Shown piece by piece: positions 24,820 to 33,902 of a stretch of DNA of 64,000 nt (the stretch's first letter is position 1; the number at the start of each line of letters is the position of its first letter). Source of the stretch: JBEPTX01 sp041691795 (GTDB taxonomy: Bacteria; Patescibacteriota; Saccharimonadia; Saccharimonadales; Saccharimonadaceae); contig JBEPTX010000001.1 of NCBI GenBank assembly GCA_041691795.1, forward strand, positions 62,001-126,000, written 5' to 3'. Below the pieces are notes generated by a model that saw only the letters and a program-made list of their open reading frames with translations, was not told the origin of the DNA and did no database searches. Position numbers and translations under genes: made by a program.

Positions 24820-26601
24820 TTACTCTGTAATATCGTAGGCTTCTAACTTCTTTTTGGCACGTTCGGTCGTCCCCATTTGAAGATCCAGCAGCTGCGCGTA
24901 AATACCACCAGTATGCGCAAGTTCGTGTGGTGTTCCCATTTCATCAACTTTGCCGTTTTTGATTGTCACAATTTTGTCGACATGTGCAATCGTACTCAAC
25001 CGGTGAGCAATAATCAACGTTGTACGGCCAGTCATTAAATGATCAAGTGCTTGCTGAACCTGGTGTTCCGCCCGACTATCCAGACTACTCGTGGCTTCAT
25101 CCAAAATCAGGATTGGCGCGTCTTTCAGAATTGCACGGGCAATCGCAATGCGTTGTTTCTGACCACCACTAAGTTTGATACCACGCTCACCTATTTCACT
25201 GTCGTAGCCTTTTTCTAATTTGACGATAAAATCATGGGCATTGGCTGCGCGTGCGGCAGCTTCAACTTCCTCGTCACTTGCACGAGGATGCGCATACGAA
25301 ATATTTTCGCGAATCGTTCCGCTAAACAGCGCAGGGTCCTGAAACACTGTCGCGATTTGACTGCGCAAACTTTGCTGCGTCACATTACTAATATTGGCAT
25401 CGTCAATCGCGATGATTCCAGCAGTTGGTTCATATAGACGCATTAATAAATTCGCGAGTGTTGATTTGCCTTCACCGCTCTCGCCAACCAACGCAACCTT
25501 TTCGCCTGGTTCAAGTGTAAATGACACATGGTCCAACACTTGCTGCGATGTTTTGTATGCAAAATTAACTGCACCATACATGACACGGCCTTCACGAATT
25601 TCCAAATTATAGGCGTGCGGTTTGTCGGCAATCTCAGGCTTTAATTCCATCGCAGTCACGTAATCTTTACTACCTGTAATTGCGCGTTGGAAACTATCAA
25701 CAATGAAACTCATACTAAATATCGGCACACGAACGGCATTAATTAATGTGATCAACAGCACCATTTCACCAATCGTGAAATGCTTTTCAACCGTCTGGCC
25801 GAAAATATAAGCGTAGATTGCAAAGAAAATGAGCGCCAGTACCAGCCCACGTGCAATATCCATATTGTGCCAATAACTCGACTGACGTCGTGTCAGTTCA
25901 ATCGTTTTATGAAAACGCACGCGAAAATGACGATGCTCTAGTGCTTCCTGCACGTAGCTTTTGACAACTTTGATTTGCGTGACCACTTCGGCAAAACGCC
26001 CACTCGCAAGATCGGTCTCGAGGTTTTTTTCGATTTGGTATTTTTGCCATTTTTTACTGGTCAGTGCAGTCAGCCACAAAAATAGTGGGTAGATAATAAA
26101 CACCATTAATGCCAGTTGCCAGCTATAAAACCATACGATAAATAATGTCAGAAATGTCGTTAGCACCATCTGCAAAAAGTTATTTGCAAACATATTGAGA
26201 AAGTTAGTTACCTCTGTAATTGCACGGTTCAAACGATTAATAATCGTTCCCGTCAGTTCGCCGTCATAGTAACTTTGCGGCAGCGAAAGCAAATGCTCGA
26301 AATAGCGCGTCGACAGCTGGGCTTTTAATTTGACAGCCATGATATCACCCAAATAACCGCCCCAGTTGCGGATCAGAGTATTACCAACATCAAATATCAA
26401 TAGCAAAAATGCCAGCCATAATGCACCGGACATGTCAGCACCACCACCCTGAACAACACTGACCATCAAATCAGTCGCTGATTTGATAATAAACGGAATC
26501 GCGATTCCCGTTAGCGCAACCAGTAACGATGCAAGGGTCGACCCAACATAGTACGGCCAGATGTTTTTGGCGTAACTAATTGCTTTTAGTAATGGCTTCA
26601 T
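24820..26601 (-). CDS. ABC transporter, fused permease-ATPase (exporter type)
   Basis: A 593-residue half-transporter that would work as a homodimer. Residues 1-310 hold six membrane helices (ABC type I exporter fold) and about 330-575 the nucleotide-binding domain: GESGEGKST (Walker A, with Gly-Glu in place of the usual Gly-Ser), LSGGQKQRIAIARA signature, LILDEATSSLD (Walker B) and the AHRLST switch. Lipid flippase/multidrug exporter-like (MsbA or LmrA group); substrate unknown. The ATG at 26601 directly abuts the ndh stop at 26602, so it is part of the respiratory transcription unit. Confidence 0.92.
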   Translation of the reverse strand: MKPLLKAISYAKNIWPYYVGSTLASLLVALTGIAIPFIIKSATDLMVSVVQGGGADMSGALWLAFLLLIFDVGNTLIRNWGGYLGDIMAVKLKAQLSTRYFEHLLSLPQSYYDGELTGTIINRLNRAITEVTNFLNMFANNFLQMVLTTFLTLFIVWFYSWQLALMVFIIYPLFLWLTALTSKKWQKYQIEKNLETDLASGRFAEVVTQIKVVKSYVQEALEHRHFRVRFHKTIELTRRQSSYWHNMDIARGLVLALIFFAIYAYIFGQTVEKHFTIGEMVLLITLINAVRVPIFSMSFIVDSFQRAITGSKDYVTAMELKPEIADKPHAYNLEIREGRVMYGAVNFAYKTSQQVLDHVSFTLEPGEKVALVGESGEGKSTLANLLMRLYEPTAGIIAIDDANISNVTQQSLRSQIATVFQDPALFSGTIRENISYAHPRASDEEVEAAARAANAHDFIVKLEKGYDSEIGERGIKLSGGQKQRIAIARAILKDAPILILDEATSSLDSRAEHQVQQALDHLMTGRTTLIIAHRLSTIAHVDKIVTIKNGKVDEMGTPHELAHTGGIYAQLLDLQMGTTERAKKKLEAYDITE

Positions 26602-27804
26602 CTACTTGTCGCTTTTTGTTCGTTCTTGAATCGGAACAGATTGAAAATCATCATCCATAATTCGCGACGCACGCCACACACCAAGTGCTTGACCAATCGG
26701 AAGATAGTCATTATATCCAATAAAGTCAGCAGCTCGGCGAATCCAAGCACCTAATCTTCCCGTAATAACCAGTTTTCTCCACTCTAGTACTGCCCATTTG
26801 TCACCAACTGGTATAACTGATGGAGGCATGACCGTCTTGTAGGTCAAGCGTTTTTTGTGGTGATGCATACGAATGAGGTTTTTTACCACAAAAATCGCGT
26901 CGTGTAGAGCCGTTTGCGCCAGCCCTGTATGTGGCGTGGCTGCGTTGTCACCGATAACATAGACATTACCGCGAGCCTGCATAAACTCGTCAACCACAAT
27001 CCTACCGTTAGGTGTAAATTCAAAGAACTCGCTGTTTTTTTTGTAGAATGAATTGTTCGCAACACCAGAGGTCCAGATGACGGTATGGCTTGTAATTGGT
27101 TTACCGCTTACCATTAGTTGATCAGCGTTTTGCGACTGAACAGCCTTGCTGGTATGGATTGTGACGCCCAGACGCTCTAGTCGTTTGTGAACTTTTACAC
27201 TTGTCTTTTCGCTCATGCGTGGCAGCACACGCGGTGCCGCTTCGACCAAATCGATATGAATACGATGGCCGTCGGTCACGCGAAATTGTTTACGTAAACG
27301 CGCTAGGTATGATACCAGTGCAGCCGACAGTTCAACACCAGTTGGCCCAGCCCCCACGACAACATAATGTTTATCAATTTCGTTATTGCTCATTTCTTCG
27401 TACAAATGGCGTTTGAAGGCGTTTACTTCGGCAACAGATTTAATACCGTAAGCATATTGGTCAAGACCCTTTATGCCAAAATAAGTAGTGATCGATCCCA
27501 GCGCCAAAATAACCGTTTCGTAATTATATGCTTTGCCAGAGACACTACGGAGGGTTCGTTCATTTGGGTCGATCTTTTCGATACTATCAATAATAATTTC
27601 GACATTTGGCACATCTGCAAAAATCTTTGTCAGTGGCACCCATGCCTCTAGGTGGCTATGGCCAGTTGCCGCGTCGTAGAGCGCTGGGTAGTACTGAAAA
27701 TGTGGCATTTCTGTGATCAGTTTTATCTTTGCGTCCTTGTGTTTTGCCAACTCTAATGCAGCTTTAACGCCACCAAATCCGCCACCAACAATCGTTATAT
27801 TCAT
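26602..27804 (-). CDS. ndh: Type II NADH:quinone dehydrogenase
   Basis: Single-subunit, non-pumping NADH dehydrogenase on the inner membrane face, 400 residues. Two Rossmann sites are visible: MNITIVGGGFGGVKAALELA (FAD) and HYVVVGAGPTGVELSAAL (NADH), plus VYVIGDNAAT...TGLAQTA and a C-terminal amphipathic region suited to membrane attachment. It would feed quinol to the bo3-type oxidase encoded just upstream. Its start overlaps the stop of the 87-residue membrane gene (ATGA at 27801-27804). Confidence 0.92.
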   Translation of the reverse strand: MNITIVGGGFGGVKAALELAKHKDAKIKLITEMPHFQYYPALYDAATGHSHLEAWVPLTKIFADVPNVEIIIDSIEKIDPNERTLRSVSGKAYNYETVILALGSITTYFGIKGLDQYAYGIKSVAEVNAFKRHLYEEMSNNEIDKHYVVVGAGPTGVELSAALVSYLARLRKQFRVTDGHRIHIDLVEAAPRVLPRMSEKTSVKVHKRLERLGVTIHTSKAVQSQNADQLMVSGKPITSHTVIWTSGVANNSFYKKNSEFFEFTPNGRIVVDEFMQARGNVYVIGDNAATPHTGLAQTALHDAIFVVKNLIRMHHHKKRLTYKTVMPPSVIPVGDKWAVLEWRKLVITGRLGAWIRRAADFIGYNDYLPIGQALGVWRASRIMDDDFQSVPIQERTKSDK

Positions 27805-28064
27805 ATTTGCTCACCTGCGGTATTAGCAAGTTTTGATCGAACCATCACGATCATCGTTATCATCATAACTATATAAAATAGCCCGGCCATGCACGCTTCG
27901 GTCATATGCGCAGGAGCTTGGATAACCAAATAAGTACCAGATGCAATTGTGAGCGCTGTGAGTCCGTACGAGACCTTCAGCTTTGATACTGATGGCACAA
28001 AAAAAACATAGGCGGTATAGGCCACGCTTAGTAAAGCAATGACGACATGGGAAAGAAGTATCAT
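27801..28064 (-). CDS. Three-helix small membrane protein of the respiratory cluster
   Basis: An 87-residue membrane protein, no family recognised, with three hydrophobic helices (about residues 1-20, 30-48 and 55-75). The frame is open upstream to 28100, but ATG 28064 is chosen because a TATAAT -10 box with extended TG (complement of 28071-28076) lies exactly 6 bases before it and a TTGATG -35 box 18 bases further; the promoter lies over the cyoE stop. The mRNA is therefore leaderless, and ndh and the ABC exporter follow it. Position between the oxidase and NDH-2 suggests a role in respiration, which is inference. Confidence 0.65.
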   Translation of the reverse strand: MILLSHVVIALLSVAYTAYVFFVPSVSKLKVSYGLTALTIASGTYLVIQAPAHMTEACMAGLFYIVMMITMIVMVRSKLANTAGEQI

Positions 28065-28080
28065 ATGAGAATTATAACAC

Positions 28081-28944
28081 TTATGGCAAGAGCACATCAA
28101 CTGAAATAAGTGCAGAAAATGAAAGAAGTATGATTAACGAAAAACGAAACATCTGGCGTGACCAGGCATCACTGTCACTCGCCCTCAAACCTTTCCAGCC
28201 CAGCCCCAACCAATAGCCCCCAAGAAGCGCCATGACAAGCGTATAAACAATCCCTGTGTAGCCAAAGACGGATAGCGAAAGCGTCGCGACAACAAACGCC
28301 AACGTGTACCAAAATATCTGTAATTTGGTGTGTGCGATCCCTTTGACCACTGATATCACGGGTACGCCTGCCTTTTTGTATTCATCCCGTCGATAAATAG
28401 ATATCGAGTAAAATTCTGGCATCTGCCACATGAACAAGATCAGAAATACAATCAGTGCCCCGACATCAAATCTGCCTCTCGCCGCTAAATACCCAGCCAA
28501 AATCGGCATCGCGCCAGAAACACTACCAACTAATGTCCCATGTAATGATAGCCGTTTGTACAACATGCCATAAAATACGACATATACGATAAACCCAACA
28601 AAGGCAGCGATGACAACCAAAATATTCGTATACGCAATGAGCGTCAAGAACCCCAGAACTCCCAAGACTATCGAAAATATCACCGCGCCTCGTCCACTGA
28701 TCGTTCCCTGGATGAGCGGTCGTGTTTTGGTTCTCTCCATCAGGCGATCAATATCTTGGTCGAGGAAATTATTCAAAACACAAGCCGATGCAATCACCAG
28801 CGTCATTCCAATCGTCAGCCAAATAAACACAAAAAGATTGACATGTCCCATACTGGCCAGCAAAAATCCTGCCGATGCGGTCAGAGCGTTTCCATACAGC
28901 ACGCCAGGTTTTGTCAATTTATAATATTCATTCAATTTATCCAT
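28081..28944 (-). CDS. cyoE: Protoheme IX farnesyltransferase (heme O synthase)
   Basis: Converts heme B to heme O for the bo3 oxidase; UbiA-type prenyltransferase of 287 residues with seven to nine membrane helices. The first Asp-rich motif is NNFLDQDIDRLMERTKTRPL and the second FWQMPEFYSISIYRRDEY, both in the cytoplasmic loops. It ends the cyoABCDE operon and shares one base with the cyoD stop. Presence of cyoE with cyoB shows that heme O is used, although no heme biosynthesis gene is in the window. Confidence 0.95.
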   Translation of the reverse strand: MDKLNEYYKLTKPGVLYGNALTASAGFLLASMGHVNLFVFIWLTIGMTLVIASACVLNNFLDQDIDRLMERTKTRPLIQGTISGRGAVIFSIVLGVLGFLTLIAYTNILVVIAAFVGFIVYVVFYGMLYKRLSLHGTLVGSVSGAMPILAGYLAARGRFDVGALIVFLILFMWQMPEFYSISIYRRDEYKKAGVPVISVVKGIAHTKLQIFWYTLAFVVATLSLSVFGYTGIVYTLVMALLGGYWLGLGWKGLRASDSDAWSRQMFRFSLIILLSFSALISVDVLLP

Positions 28945-29300
28945 TACAGGCCCTCATGATTTTTCATATATACTTTTGTTTCTATTGGAGTCATCATATG
29001 ATAATTCAGATTTTGCATAATCCATAGTGACCCAGCGATAACAATCACTAGCACAACCGCCATTGCACCAAGCAGAATTAAATTCCAACGTGGACGTGGT
29101 TCTTGACCAAGATGAAGAAAGAAAACAAGCTGTACGATCAGCTGCGTAAACGCAAATACAAAGATTGCAATCACAATTGATTGATGCGACAACAGTTCGT
29201 GATATGAATTAACATGAATTTGAACGGCAATAAAAGCTGCGAGGGTCAATATAATTGACAGCGCAAAACCAAGACAATACGAACTAAAACGACGTTTCAT
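28944..29300 (-). CDS. cyoD: Cytochrome o ubiquinol oxidase subunit IV
   Basis: A 118-residue accessory subunit with three membrane helices. I start it at ATG 29300 (MKRRFSSYCLGFALSII), where GGGAGC lies just upstream and the ATG overlaps the cyoC stop as TAATG; the frame itself runs 15 codons further. The HxxFFLHLGQEPRPRWN-like segment (VQLVFFLHLGQEPRPRW) between helices 2 and 3 is the family hallmark. Stabilises the subunit I-III assembly. Confidence 0.92.
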   Translation of the reverse strand: MKRRFSSYCLGFALSIILTLAAFIAVQIHVNSYHELLSHQSIVIAIFVFAFTQLIVQLVFFLHLGQEPRPRWNLILLGAMAVVLVIVIAGSLWIMQNLNYHMMTPIETKVYMKNHEGL

Positions 29301-29893
29301 TATATTGCTCCCATCAGATATACAATCGTAAAGATAAAGATCCAAATGACGTCCAAAAAGTGCCAGAACAGACTAAATAATGTCAGCCGTTTGACACTAT
29401 TTCCGCCAAGACCATGACGAATTATTTGCACCGCCAGCACAGATAGCCACAACAGCCCCGTCGTAATGTGGAGTCCGTGCGTTCCAACCAACGTAAAGAA
29501 TGCCGAGAGGAATCCGCTGCGTTGCCAACTATTCCCTTCACTTACTAAATGACTAAACTCAGATAATTCCATGCCTAGGAATCCAGCTCCCAGCAGGAAT
29601 GTGACGCCCAGTCCAATCAACACCAAATCTTTGCGCTTGCCAGTTGCGGCCAGGACAGCCATGCCGCAAGTAAAGCTACTGACCAGTAGTAGCAATGTTT
29701 CGATTAATACAAAGTTTGTGTCAAATAGACTTTCTCCACTTGGACCACCGAACGTATTATTACGAAGCACCGCATAAGTCGCAAACAAACTTGCAAACAA
29801 AATACAATCGGTCATCAAATACAACCAAAAACCAATGTATGATTTTTCACCGGTCATCTTTAGCTCTTCTGCCTGGACAGTTGTTTCACTCAT
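29300..29893 (-). CDS. cyoC: Cytochrome o ubiquinol oxidase subunit III
   Basis: A 197-residue membrane protein with five helices, the usual form of CyoC. Recognisable segments are FWLYLMTDCILFASLFATYAVL near the N-terminus, MELSEF in the middle and GTHGLHITTGLLWL and HFLDVIWIFIF near the end, the latter being the conserved WHFxDxxW motif of subunit III. It overlaps cyoB by 4 bases (ATGA) and cyoD by a few, so all subunits are translationally coupled. Confidence 0.95.
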   Translation of the reverse strand: MSETTVQAEELKMTGEKSYIGFWLYLMTDCILFASLFATYAVLRNNTFGGPSGESLFDTNFVLIETLLLLVSSFTCGMAVLAATGKRKDLVLIGLGVTFLLGAGFLGMELSEFSHLVSEGNSWQRSGFLSAFFTLVGTHGLHITTGLLWLSVLAVQIIRHGLGGNSVKRLTLFSLFWHFLDVIWIFIFTIVYLMGAI

Positions 29894-31866
29894 GCCTTTT
29901 GCTCCCGTCCATGTTCAATTTTTGCAACTTCCTTGGCACTGATTGTATATTCTGTTTCATCATCAGTCGAACGAATAATAATCGTCATAATAACTGTCAG
30001 TAGTCCAACGGCAACCAACCACCAAATGTGCCAAATCACCCCGAATCCGAACATAAATGCACCGGCAGCAATGTACATCCCAAGCGGTGTGCTTTTTGGC
30101 ATTTCGATTGCCTGGTATTTTGGTGTTACATGTTTTTTCGACTGCTTTATTTCCCAGAATGCATCACGACTATGAACTGGCGTCAGTTCGGCAAAGTTAT
30201 ATTCTGGTGGTGGCGACGCGATTGACCATTCTAGCGTACGGCCATTCCAAGGATCACCCGTCGCATCCATATTTTCTTTTCGCTTCCAAATACTATAGGC
30301 AAACTGTGCAATCTGGAATACAACTCCCAGACAAATAATCATCACCCCGACACCCGCGACAATGAATAGTCCTTGCCAACCCATTGATGAATCATAGTGA
30401 TCCAAACGCCTCGTCGCGCCCATAAATCCGAGGATGTAGAGTGGGATAAATGCTGTCAAAAATCCGATTAACCAACACCAAAATGCGTACCTGCCCAATC
30501 GTTCGTTTAATTTGAAGCCAAAAATCTTTGGGAACCAGTACGTAATACCAGCAAAGAATCCAAAAATCACACCACCAATAATCATTGTATGGAAATGCGC
30601 CACCAAGAATAAGCTATTATGCAGTTCAAAATCGGCAGCCGGTATAGACATCAATACGCCCGCCATACCCCCTACCGTAAACGTACAAACAAATCCCAAA
30701 AACCATAACATTGGTGTCGTAAATTCAATCCGACCGCGGTACATCGTAAACAACCAGTTGAATATTTTTACCCCTGTTGGAATAGCAATAACCATCGTCA
30801 TAATGCCAAAGAACGTGTTGACATCTGCACCAGCACCCATCGTAAAGAAATGGTGCAGCCACACCAAGAATGATAGTAATGTGATCGATGCCAGCGCCCA
30901 TACCATTGATGTATAGCCGAACAATCGTTTATGCGAAAAGACAGGCACGATTTCAGAAAACACACCAAATGCTGGTAGTACCAAAATGTAAACTTCGGGG
31001 TGTCCCCATGCCCAAATGAGATTGATATACATCATCGGATTGCCACCAAAATCGGCCGTGAAAAAGTGCATGCCAAGTGTACGATCAAGCGCCAACATCC
31101 CTAGTGTTGCCGTCAAAATCGGAAAGGCAAACACGACAAGCGACATACTCGCCACCACACTCCAAATAAAGATCGGCATTTTCATCAGTGTCATGCCTGG
31201 TCGTCGCATTTTGATAATCGTCACGAGGAAATTAATACCCGACAGCAAGCTACCGATACCAGCAATCTGCAAACTCCAAATCCAATAATCCACGCCCGCC
31301 CCGCGACTATATTGCAGTTCCGAAAGTGGCGGATACGCCAACCAGCCAGTGGCCGCAAAACCACCGATCAAAAGCGACATATTAATCAGTACAAATCCGG
31401 CAATATACAGCCAGAAACTCGTCGAATTCAAAAACGGAAACGCTACATCACGCGCACCAATTTGTAAAGGTACGACCAAGTTCAGCAGACCGAATACCAG
31501 TCCCATTGCCACAAAAAATATCATGATCGTGCCATGTGCCGAGAAAACTTGCTGGAACGTATCGGTCGATACAATACCATGTGCATCACCTACAGAGGTT
31601 GCCTGTTGGGTCCGTAGCATCAGCGCGTCGGCCAGACCTCGCAGCAACATTACAAGTGCAGTAATGATATACATCACCCCAATCTTTTTAGGATCCAGCG
31701 ATGTAAACCAATTCTTCCAAAGCCACTTCCATAATTTGAAATATGTCAGCGCCGCGCCAATCGTGATAACACCAAGTACCAACATAACATCGCCACCAAT
31801 CGTAACCATTTCGTGCGGCAACGCGTCCAAGCGCAGTTTGCCAAGTAATAAAGTGGCAATATCCAT
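29890..31866 (-). CDS. cyoB: Cytochrome o ubiquinol oxidase subunit I
   Basis: The catalytic heme-copper subunit, 658 residues with about 15 helices, reducing oxygen to water and pumping protons. Visible: the low-spin heme His in SAHGTIMIFF, the D-channel entrance NLVVPLQIGARDVAFPF, CuB His and cross-linked Tyr plus the channel Glu in WAWGHPEVYI, the two CuB histidines in WLHHFFTMG, and HFHTMIIGG carrying both axial histidines. This is the A-type (bo3) family with all catalytic residues intact. It overlaps cyoA by one base and cyoC by four. Confidence 0.97.
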   Translation of the reverse strand: MDIATLLLGKLRLDALPHEMVTIGGDVMLVLGVITIGAALTYFKLWKWLWKNWFTSLDPKKIGVMYIITALVMLLRGLADALMLRTQQATSVGDAHGIVSTDTFQQVFSAHGTIMIFFVAMGLVFGLLNLVVPLQIGARDVAFPFLNSTSFWLYIAGFVLINMSLLIGGFAATGWLAYPPLSELQYSRGAGVDYWIWSLQIAGIGSLLSGINFLVTIIKMRRPGMTLMKMPIFIWSVVASMSLVVFAFPILTATLGMLALDRTLGMHFFTADFGGNPMMYINLIWAWGHPEVYILVLPAFGVFSEIVPVFSHKRLFGYTSMVWALASITLLSFLVWLHHFFTMGAGADVNTFFGIMTMVIAIPTGVKIFNWLFTMYRGRIEFTTPMLWFLGFVCTFTVGGMAGVLMSIPAADFELHNSLFLVAHFHTMIIGGVIFGFFAGITYWFPKIFGFKLNERLGRYAFWCWLIGFLTAFIPLYILGFMGATRRLDHYDSSMGWQGLFIVAGVGVMIICLGVVFQIAQFAYSIWKRKENMDATGDPWNGRTLEWSIASPPPEYNFAELTPVHSRDAFWEIKQSKKHVTPKYQAIEMPKSTPLGMYIAAGAFMFGFGVIWHIWWLVAVGLLTVIMTIIIRSTDDETEYTISAKEVAKIEHGREQKA

Positions 31867-32783
31867 TACATACTCATCCCACGCATTGCATCGTGTTTAT
31901 GATCATCGTCTGTTGGTGTCATTGGCCCCATATATTTACTGATAATCTTAGCATAGATCGACGAATCTTTTAGTACATACGAAGTCGCGGGATTGTTTTC
32001 GCTTTGTGCGGCAAGTCGACTATACTCACTCATATCTAGTGACTTGGATGAATGTTTGACCGATGTAATCCACTTATTAAAATCAGCATCAGTTGTCGAG
32101 TTGGCCACAAATTTCATACCCGCAAAGCCTTTGCCGCTAATATTCGCACTTGATCCATTGTAACTACCGATCCCATCAGCCATCAGATGCAGCTGCGTCG
32201 ACATGCCACTCATGGCATAGACTTGACCGCCCAAACTCGGAATCCAGAATGAATTCATCGGCGCATCACTGGTAATCTGGAAATTAACCGGAGTTTTTTG
32301 TGGGAACTGCAATTGATTGACCGTTGCAATGCCTAAATCGGGGTACAAAAAGAGCCATTTCCATTCCAGGGCAATGACTTGGACATTAACAGCTTGTTTG
32401 TCACTCGCGAGAGCTTTAAATGGGTCCAACTGGTGCGAACTACTCCAGGTAATAACTGCCAAGATTGCAATAATTGCACAGGGTAACCCCCACCAAATCG
32501 ACTCCAACACACGATTATGATCCCAATTCGGCGTGTGTTTCGCCTTTTTGTTGCTTGCACGGTATTTCCAGGCAATCCAGAATGTCAGAACAAAAACCGG
32601 AACGACAACGACCAGCATCAGCAGTGTCGCGATAATCATCAAACTACGCTGTTGGTCAGCGATTGTGCCTTGTGGGTTAAGGATTGCTGCTGGGTGACCC
32701 TGCAAAATGAAAGCATAGATACTCCCTACTGCCACCATATAGAGCGCAAACAATGCGATCTTGATAATAACTGATTTAGACAC
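31866..32783 (-). CDS. cyoA: Cytochrome o ubiquinol oxidase subunit II
   Basis: Subunit II of the quinol oxidase, 305 residues: two N-terminal membrane helices (about 5-27 and 45-70) and a cupredoxin domain outside. CuA ligands are absent, as expected for a quinol rather than cytochrome c oxidase; the CyoA-specific NSFWIPSLGGQVYAMSGM and GKGFAGMKF segments are clear. The first helix lacks the lipobox cysteine of proteobacterial CyoA, so it is probably not a lipoprotein. GTG start; a purine-rich GGGGAAAA lies upstream. First gene of the operon. Confidence 0.95.
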   Translation of the reverse strand: MSKSVIIKIALFALYMVAVGSIYAFILQGHPAAILNPQGTIADQQRSLMIIATLLMLVVVVPVFVLTFWIAWKYRASNKKAKHTPNWDHNRVLESIWWGLPCAIIAILAVITWSSSHQLDPFKALASDKQAVNVQVIALEWKWLFLYPDLGIATVNQLQFPQKTPVNFQITSDAPMNSFWIPSLGGQVYAMSGMSTQLHLMADGIGSYNGSSANISGKGFAGMKFVANSTTDADFNKWITSVKHSSKSLDMSEYSRLAAQSENNPATSYVLKDSSIYAKIISKYMGPMTPTDDDHKHDAMRGMSM

Positions 32784-32843
32784 CTGTTTTCCCCATAATG
32801 CTTATCACTAGTCTACACGTTTTGGTGCAGGCTGGAAAGAGCA

Positions 32844-33800
32844 TTAACGGGCGATAGAAAGTCCAGAGTTTGAGTAGCTCATGACACCTGCGCGTCCAAG
32901 GTGAATTGTCTGGCTGTAGATGCTTTGCAGTGGCGGTAAATGGTAGTCTGGATTAGTCAACATTCTCGCTTGTTCGCGAGCTTGCCAGACTCTTTCAGAG
33001 CCTTTCCAAAGATGTTTCACGCCTGTAACTGCACCGAGTTCTGCAGATCCAAGACTAATCTCGTTCATTCGTTCAACCGCGCCCTGTAAGATGGCTTCAT
33101 TGATAATCGGATCGTATTGACCGTACATGATTGATACGTGGGTGATACCGGCGAGTGCAATAAGATCATCGGCAATCGTAGGCGGAAATCCTTGCCTAAT
33201 TCCATTCCAAATACGCCCGGTGTAGCTTCGTCTATCCGACCACTCACCTCTCGCAAATTGTTGCATAGGCGATTGAAACTCGTCGCCATCTTCATCTGCT
33301 TTTCGAAAGAGATCTTGAACGAGTCGCGGCACTCCTGGCAACCCTTTGATCACCTCACCTCTCGAGCCCGCAGGCGAGACAATGGCAATACGTTCAAATT
33401 GTCCACCAGACTTTTTTGCACCAGCGGCAATGCGTCGGCCACCAATTGAATTACCAGATCCAAGGACTGGTCCGTCTTCTACTTTTTCGAGTGTTCGAGC
33501 AAATGCTCCGGCCCATTCATCCAGATTTTTTGGCTGCGTATTAGCCGTCATCACAATTGTTCGTAGTCCCATTTCGCGAGCCATAGTAGCATAGTACGAC
33601 CAGCCGCTTTCCCTATCTATCTCTGTTCCTAGTCCGGCTTCAACCACGACAGGAAGCCCTGAATGATCAGGATTCAGTTGTCGTATGTCAAAGGTGATGT
33701 CTGTCCGCGTATCGTGAACACGCTGGAATAAGTCGGTCTGGCTTGGTAATGTCAGATCTTCGGCTTGTTCATCGCTGAAACGCGACAGCACATCGATCAT
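32844..33800 (-). CDS. Alpha/beta hydrolase
   Basis: A 318-residue cytoplasmic alpha/beta hydrolase. The nucleophile elbow is GSGNSIGGRR (G-x-S-x-G near residue 117), the likely acid is Asp in IMYGQYDPII and the base His in TGVKHLWKG near 270; an oxyanion strand VVVEAGLGTE precedes. Substrate unknown. It has a textbook leaderless promoter: TTGCAA, 17 bases, TATAAT, then 6 bases to ATG. It is separated from cyoA by 60 bases and not obviously part of that operon. Confidence 0.8.
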   Translation of the reverse strand: MIDVLSRFSDEQAEDLTLPSQTDLFQRVHDTRTDITFDIRQLNPDHSGLPVVVEAGLGTEIDRESGWSYYATMAREMGLRTIVMTANTQPKNLDEWAGAFARTLEKVEDGPVLGSGNSIGGRRIAAGAKKSGGQFERIAIVSPAGSRGEVIKGLPGVPRLVQDLFRKADEDGDEFQSPMQQFARGEWSDRRSYTGRIWNGIRQGFPPTIADDLIALAGITHVSIMYGQYDPIINEAILQGAVERMNEISLGSAELGAVTGVKHLWKGSERVWQAREQARMLTNPDYHLPPLQSIYSQTIHLGRAGVMSYSNSGLSIAR

Positions 33801-33806
33801 GCGAGC

Positions 33807-33835
33807 ATTATACTACATACTTATGCTTATTGCAA
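33807..33835 (-). promoter_or_regulatory. Leaderless promoter of the alpha/beta hydrolase
   Basis: Read leftward: TTGCAA (33835-33830), spacer of 17, TATAAT (33812-33807), then GCTCGC and the ATG at 33800. With initiation 6-8 bases past the -10 box, transcription begins at the start codon. Confidence 0.75.
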
Positions 33836-33902
33836 TACCTAAAGGCTATTTTTTACGATAAGTCAATAAAAACGCCTCGCTACCTCTGTTATTAAATAAT
33901 TA

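Noticed and set aside
31866..32783. CyoA as a lipoprotein
   Set aside because: The first membrane helix ends in ILQGHPAAILN without a lipobox cysteine.
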